Shown here: piece after piece, positions 61,226-64,000 of the stretch
Position numbering within the stretch: the stretch's first letter is position 1
Layout of the letters: each line of letters begins with the position of its first letter
From: Bosea sp. AS-1
Lineage (GTDB): Bacteria; Pseudomonadota; Alphaproteobacteria; Rhizobiales; Beijerinckiaceae
NCBI RefSeq assembly: GCF_002220095.1
Contig: NZ_CP022372.1
Coordinates: forward strand, 3,940,501-4,004,500
Length of the DNA stretch: 64,000 nucleotides
Reading direction: 5' to 3'
Notes under the pieces: generated by a model
Database searches by the model: none
What the model was told of the DNA's origin: nothing
Seen by the model: the letters and a program-made list of their open reading frames with translations, nothing else
Position numbers and translations under genes: made by a program

Positions 61226-62392
61226 TCAACGGCCACCCGAGAGAATCGTGATCGGGGTCGTGACCACCAGCCCGACCGTCGAGCCGACCGTGCCGACCAC
61301 GCCGCCGGCGATATCGCCGATCCGGTCGCCGAGCTGCGGGCCGGCAAAGCCGATGCCACCATCCGCTCGGAGACGAGTGCCGATGAGCTGGACGACCCTG
61401 GGCGACGACGCGAATTTGTCATGGTTGAGGCCACCGCCCGAGATCTGCGACAGATCGATGAGCGTGACGCCAAGCTTCTCGAGTTCGGCGACGGCCTTGG
61501 TGTCCTGCGCGGACACGGCGCCGAGCCGCATCTTGTCGCCGCTGAAACGGCGCGAGAATGCGAGCGCTCGATCATCCGCCGAGACGAAAACGGTGATCGG
61601 ACGCCGGATCTGGGCCATCTGCGTCTTGAAGACGTCGAGATCGACATCCGGCGACGCCAGCATCACGTCGCGCAACCGCCCGCCGAAGGTGCCGTCGCCA
61701 CGGATGGCGGCCTGGCGCAGCGTCTCGAGCGTGAGAAACGTTCCCATCGAATGGGCGAGAATGTCCATGCGGTTGGCGCCAAGATCGCGTGCGATGGCGC
61801 GCAGGTTCTTCTCGAGGAAATCTCGCGAGTAGAGCGTGCTTTCGCGATCATAGGGATAAGCCAGCAGTTCGCCGCGCGAAGGCCAGGAAAACAGCACCGG
61901 CACGCCCTTGAAACCGGAATCGTAGACGATCTGGGCAAAGCGGAAGACCGCATCGGCGAAGTTGGTATTGTAGCCGTGGACGAAGACCAGCACGTCGCGC
62001 TGGCCCGGCGGGCGGCGCAACAGTTCCTTGCGCACATCCGAGACGATCGGTGCCAGGTCGAGCCGCTGCAGGTAGGTCGCCGTGAAGTATTTGGCGGGAT
62101 CACCCGGCCCGGAACCGGTGTCGGGCAGTTCGAGCTGGCCCGGCTTGTGGTCCCGCGGAACGGTGACGTCGAGCCGTGCGAAGGAGAGCTTCGGCCCTCT
62201 CTCGCCGCTGAACCAGACCGGTTGGGCCGAGGGTTCGCGCGTGGTGGCGACATAAAGCTCGACGGTGCCGGCAATGTCCTGCTTCGGCGCCTGTGTCAGC
62301 TCGAGGACGCGCGGCGTGCCGCACGCGGCCAGCAGCAAGGGCGCGAGCAACACCAGAACAAGCACCCGAAGCCGCATCGCCACGCCGATCAT
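61226..62392 (-). CDS. DUF900 alpha/beta hydrolase, lipoprotein
   Basis: A 388-residue paralogue of the preceding hydrolase, 111 or more bases upstream of it. The Sec signal [19 protein letters not shown] has the lipobox LAAC. Shared segments are [38 protein letters not shown] and the nucleophile region [15 protein letters not shown]. The C-terminal ~60 residues are Gly/Val-rich ([19 protein letters not shown]) and may insert in a membrane. An internal ATG at 62377 is an alternative start. Substrate unknown. Confidence 0.87.
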   Translation of the reverse strand: MIGVAMRLRVLVLVLLAPLLLAACGTPRVLELTQAPKQDIAGTVELYVATTREPSAQPVWFSGERGPKLSFARLDVTVPRDHKPGQLELPDTGSGPGDPAKYFTATYLQRLDLAPIVSDVRKELLRRPPGQRDVLVFVHGYNTNFADAVFRFAQIVYDSGFKGVPVLFSWPSRGELLAYPYDRESTLYSRDFLEKNLRAIARDLGANRMDILAHSMGTFLTLETLRQAAIRGDGTFGGRLRDVMLASPDVDLDVFKTQMAQIRRPITVFVSADDRALAFSRRFSGDKMRLGAVSAQDTKAVAELEKLGVTLIDLSQISGGGLNHDKFASSPRVVQLIGTRLRADGGIGFAGPQLGDRIGDIAGGVVGTVGSTVGLVVTTPITILSGGR

Positions 62393-62508
62393 TATCCTGT
62401 CGTCTCATCGAAACGGCGAATGTTCAAGATGCCGTTATGACAGGGGCACGACAGGCACCGCCGGCCGGGCGCCTTGCCGCCTGCTCCGTCCGCTTGCTAA
62501 CTGACGTC

Positions 62509-63495
62509 ATGGTCGACACCGCCTTCCGCCACGAAACGCTGGCCGACGCCATCCTGGCCGGCGAACGCGCCGCGCTGGCACGGGCGATCACGCTGGCCGA
62601 ATCGCGCCGGGCCGATCATCGCGAACAGGCCCGGACGCTGATCCAGCAATTGCTGCCCCGGACGGGCGGCGCGATCAGGGTCGGCATCACCGGCGTGCCC
62701 GGCGTCGGCAAATCGACGACCATCGACGCGCTCGGCAGCCATCTGACGGCGAAGGGGCACAAGGTCGCCGTGCTGGCGGTCGACCCCTCCTCGACCCGCA
62801 CCGGCGGCTCGATCCTCGGCGACAAGACGCGGATGGCGCGGCTCGCCGTCGATCCGCAAGCCTATATCCGCCCTTCTCCCTCCTCCGGCACCCTGGGTGG
62901 CGTCGCCGCCAAGACGCGCGAGACGATGCTGCTCTGCGAGGCCGCCGGCTTCGACGTCATCCTGGTCGAGACGGTCGGCGTCGGCCAGTCGGAGACGGCG
63001 GTGGCCGATCTCACCGACTTCTTCCTCGTGCTGATGCTGCCCAATGCCGGAGACGAATTGCAGGGCATCAAGAAGGGCATCATCGAGCTTGCCGACATGA
63101 TCGCGGTCAACAAGGCCGACGGCGCCGGAGCGACCGCCGCGCGCGCGGCAGCGGCGCAATACCGGGCGGCCTTGCGGATCCTCGCCCCGACCGATTCGCT
63201 ATGGTCGACGCCGGTCGTCACAGTTTCCGGCCTGACGGGTGACGGGCTCGATGCGCTCTGGAACAAGGTCGAAGAGCACCACCGCCGTTTCGAAGCCAAA
63301 GGGCTGATCACGCAGAAGCGCCGCCAGCAGGATGTGAAATGGATGTGGGCGATGGTGCAGGACCGGTTGCAGGCAAAGCTCCGGAACGATCCGGGCCTGA
63401 AGGCGCGGACGCCAGCGCTCGAAGCCGCGGTGGCGGCCGGCTCGTTGGCGCCGACGCTCGCCGCCGACGAGATTGCCCAGGCCCTAGGCCTGTGA
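62509..63495 (+). CDS. meaB: methylmalonyl-CoA mutase-associated GTPase MeaB (ArgK family)
   Basis: A 328-residue G3E-family GTPase that guards B12 loading and protects the mutase from inactivation. P-loop [15 protein letters not shown], switch regions [27 protein letters not shown], and the base-recognition NKAD (AVNKADG) are all intact; the C-terminal dimerisation arm is [12 protein letters not shown]. It is about 11 kb from its partner operon mutA-thiD-scpA. ATG at 62509 fits the family start [20 protein letters not shown]. Confidence 0.95.
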   Translation: MVDTAFRHETLADAILAGERAALARAITLAESRRADHREQARTLIQQLLPRTGGAIRVGITGVPGVGKSTTIDALGSHLTAKGHKVAVLAVDPSSTRTGGSILGDKTRMARLAVDPQAYIRPSPSSGTLGGVAAKTRETMLLCEAAGFDVILVETVGVGQSETAVADLTDFFLVLMLPNAGDELQGIKKGIIELADMIAVNKADGAGATAARAAAAQYRAALRILAPTDSLWSTPVVTVSGLTGDGLDALWNKVEEHHRRFEAKGLITQKRRQQDVKWMWAMVQDRLQAKLRNDPGLKARTPALEAAVAAGSLAPTLAADEIAQALGL

Positions 63496-63576
63496 GCGTC
63501 GCGGGAGCGACGGATTATCCCGATCATGGACAATCGGGTTGGCCCGCAGCTTGATGGTGCCGGTGCAGGAGGCGCC

Positions 63577-64000
63577 ATGAACCTGTCCCGCCGTCACATC
63601 CTGACCACCGGCCTTCTCGGTGCGGTTTCGCTGCGCCTGCCGGTGCAGGCGCAATCACGCACGGCTGCGCCGCTCGGCCAGCTCGGCCTCGATGCGACGC
63701 AGCTCGGTTTGCGCCCCGGTGCCAGCGAGGACCAGTCGCAGCGTCTCCAGACCGCGCTTGGAGAGGCGGCCAAGCGCTCGGCGCCGCTGCTGTTGCCGCC
63801 CGGGCGCTACCGGATCGGCAAGGTCTCCCTGCCGGATGGCGCGCGCCTCATCGGCGTGCCGGGGGCAACCCGGCTGGTGACGGCCGATGGCGGGCCGATC
63901 CTGATCGCGCGCAATCTCGGGCGAGCCAGCCTGTCAGGCCTCGTTCTGGATGGGCTCGACATCCCCTCGCCGCAGCGCTCCGCCTTGCTCGAAGCCGATG
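63577..64000 (+). CDS. TIGR03808-type Tat-translocated repetitive protein (N-terminal part)
   Basis: The first 141 codons of a gene that leaves the window. CAGGAGG lies 4 bases before the ATG. The N-terminus MNLSRRHILTTGLLGAVSLR is a Tat signal, with cleavage near PVQAQS. The mature part LGLRPGASEDQSQRLQTALG then LLLPPGRYRIGKVSLPDG fits a pectate-lyase-like right-handed beta-helix, in line with the TIGR03808 family, which is widespread in Hyphomicrobiales and of unknown function. Family assignment is from recall of its pattern. Confidence 0.8.
   Translation, partial: MNLSRRHILTTGLLGAVSLRLPVQAQSRTAAPLGQLGLDATQLGLRPGASEDQSQRLQTALGEAAKRSAPLLLPPGRYRIGKVSLPDGARLIGVPGATRLVTADGGPILIARNLGRASLSGLVLDGLDIPSPQRSALLEAD

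Overview
The window comes from a GC-rich alphaproteobacterium of the order Hyphomicrobiales (Rhizobiales), most like Bosea or a near relative. This rests on gene content and order: a PleC-type kinase next to glnE, a regulator pair, a Do-type protease and ccmH/F/E/I; a FeuP/FeuQ-type two-component pair; a full Rhodobacter-capsulatus-type gene transfer agent (GTA) cluster; and a TIGR03808-type Tat protein at the right edge. Genus level is an inference. Coding density is very high: no stretch without a gene exceeds about 250 bases, and I saw no rRNA, tRNA, CRISPR array or insertion sequence.

Layout. 1-9.6 kb: the end of mannonate dehydratase, an orphan UreE with a very His-rich tail, an orphan iron-type binding protein, a DUF1003 membrane protein, an acidic small protein, a gloA/sugar-kinase pair, an enlarged CDF metal exporter and aminopeptidase N. 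9.6-25.2 kb: signalling and envelope biogenesis. A pleC-like kinase, preceded by a CtrA-like box and five GANTC methylation sites, converges on a long minus-strand series that reads feuN-like, feuP, feuQ, ccmI, ccmE, ccmF, ccmH, degP, an OmpR-type regulator, its kinase and glnE. 25.3-41 kb: a GTA cluster with homologues of g1-g15, all open, read on the minus strand. It is interrupted between capsid (g5) and connector (g6) by two exported chymotrypsin-fold proteases on the opposite strand. A consensus-like promoter with an inverted repeat over its -10 and a terminator-like hairpin lies upstream of g1.

41-64 kb: an M20 peptidase/LOG pair; an Nramp manganese transporter with a candidate operator; a HerA-like ATPase; a methylmalonyl-CoA mutase operon (mutA-thiD-scpA) whose GTPase chaperone meaB lies about 11 kb further on; a complete polyamine-type ABC transporter (potF-G-H-I-like); a PLP gamma-family enzyme with a divergent Lrp regulator and two phased palindromes between them; three alpha/beta hydrolases, two of them paralogous DUF900 lipoproteins; and the start of a Tat-exported protein.

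Functional links. The ccm genes form the haem-ligation half of cytochrome c maturation, and the A/B/C/D/G half must be elsewhere. MutA, ScpA and MeaB together make a working B12-dependent propionate route. The GTA block looks complete for packaging, head and tail; no lysis gene and no known GTA activator is visible here.
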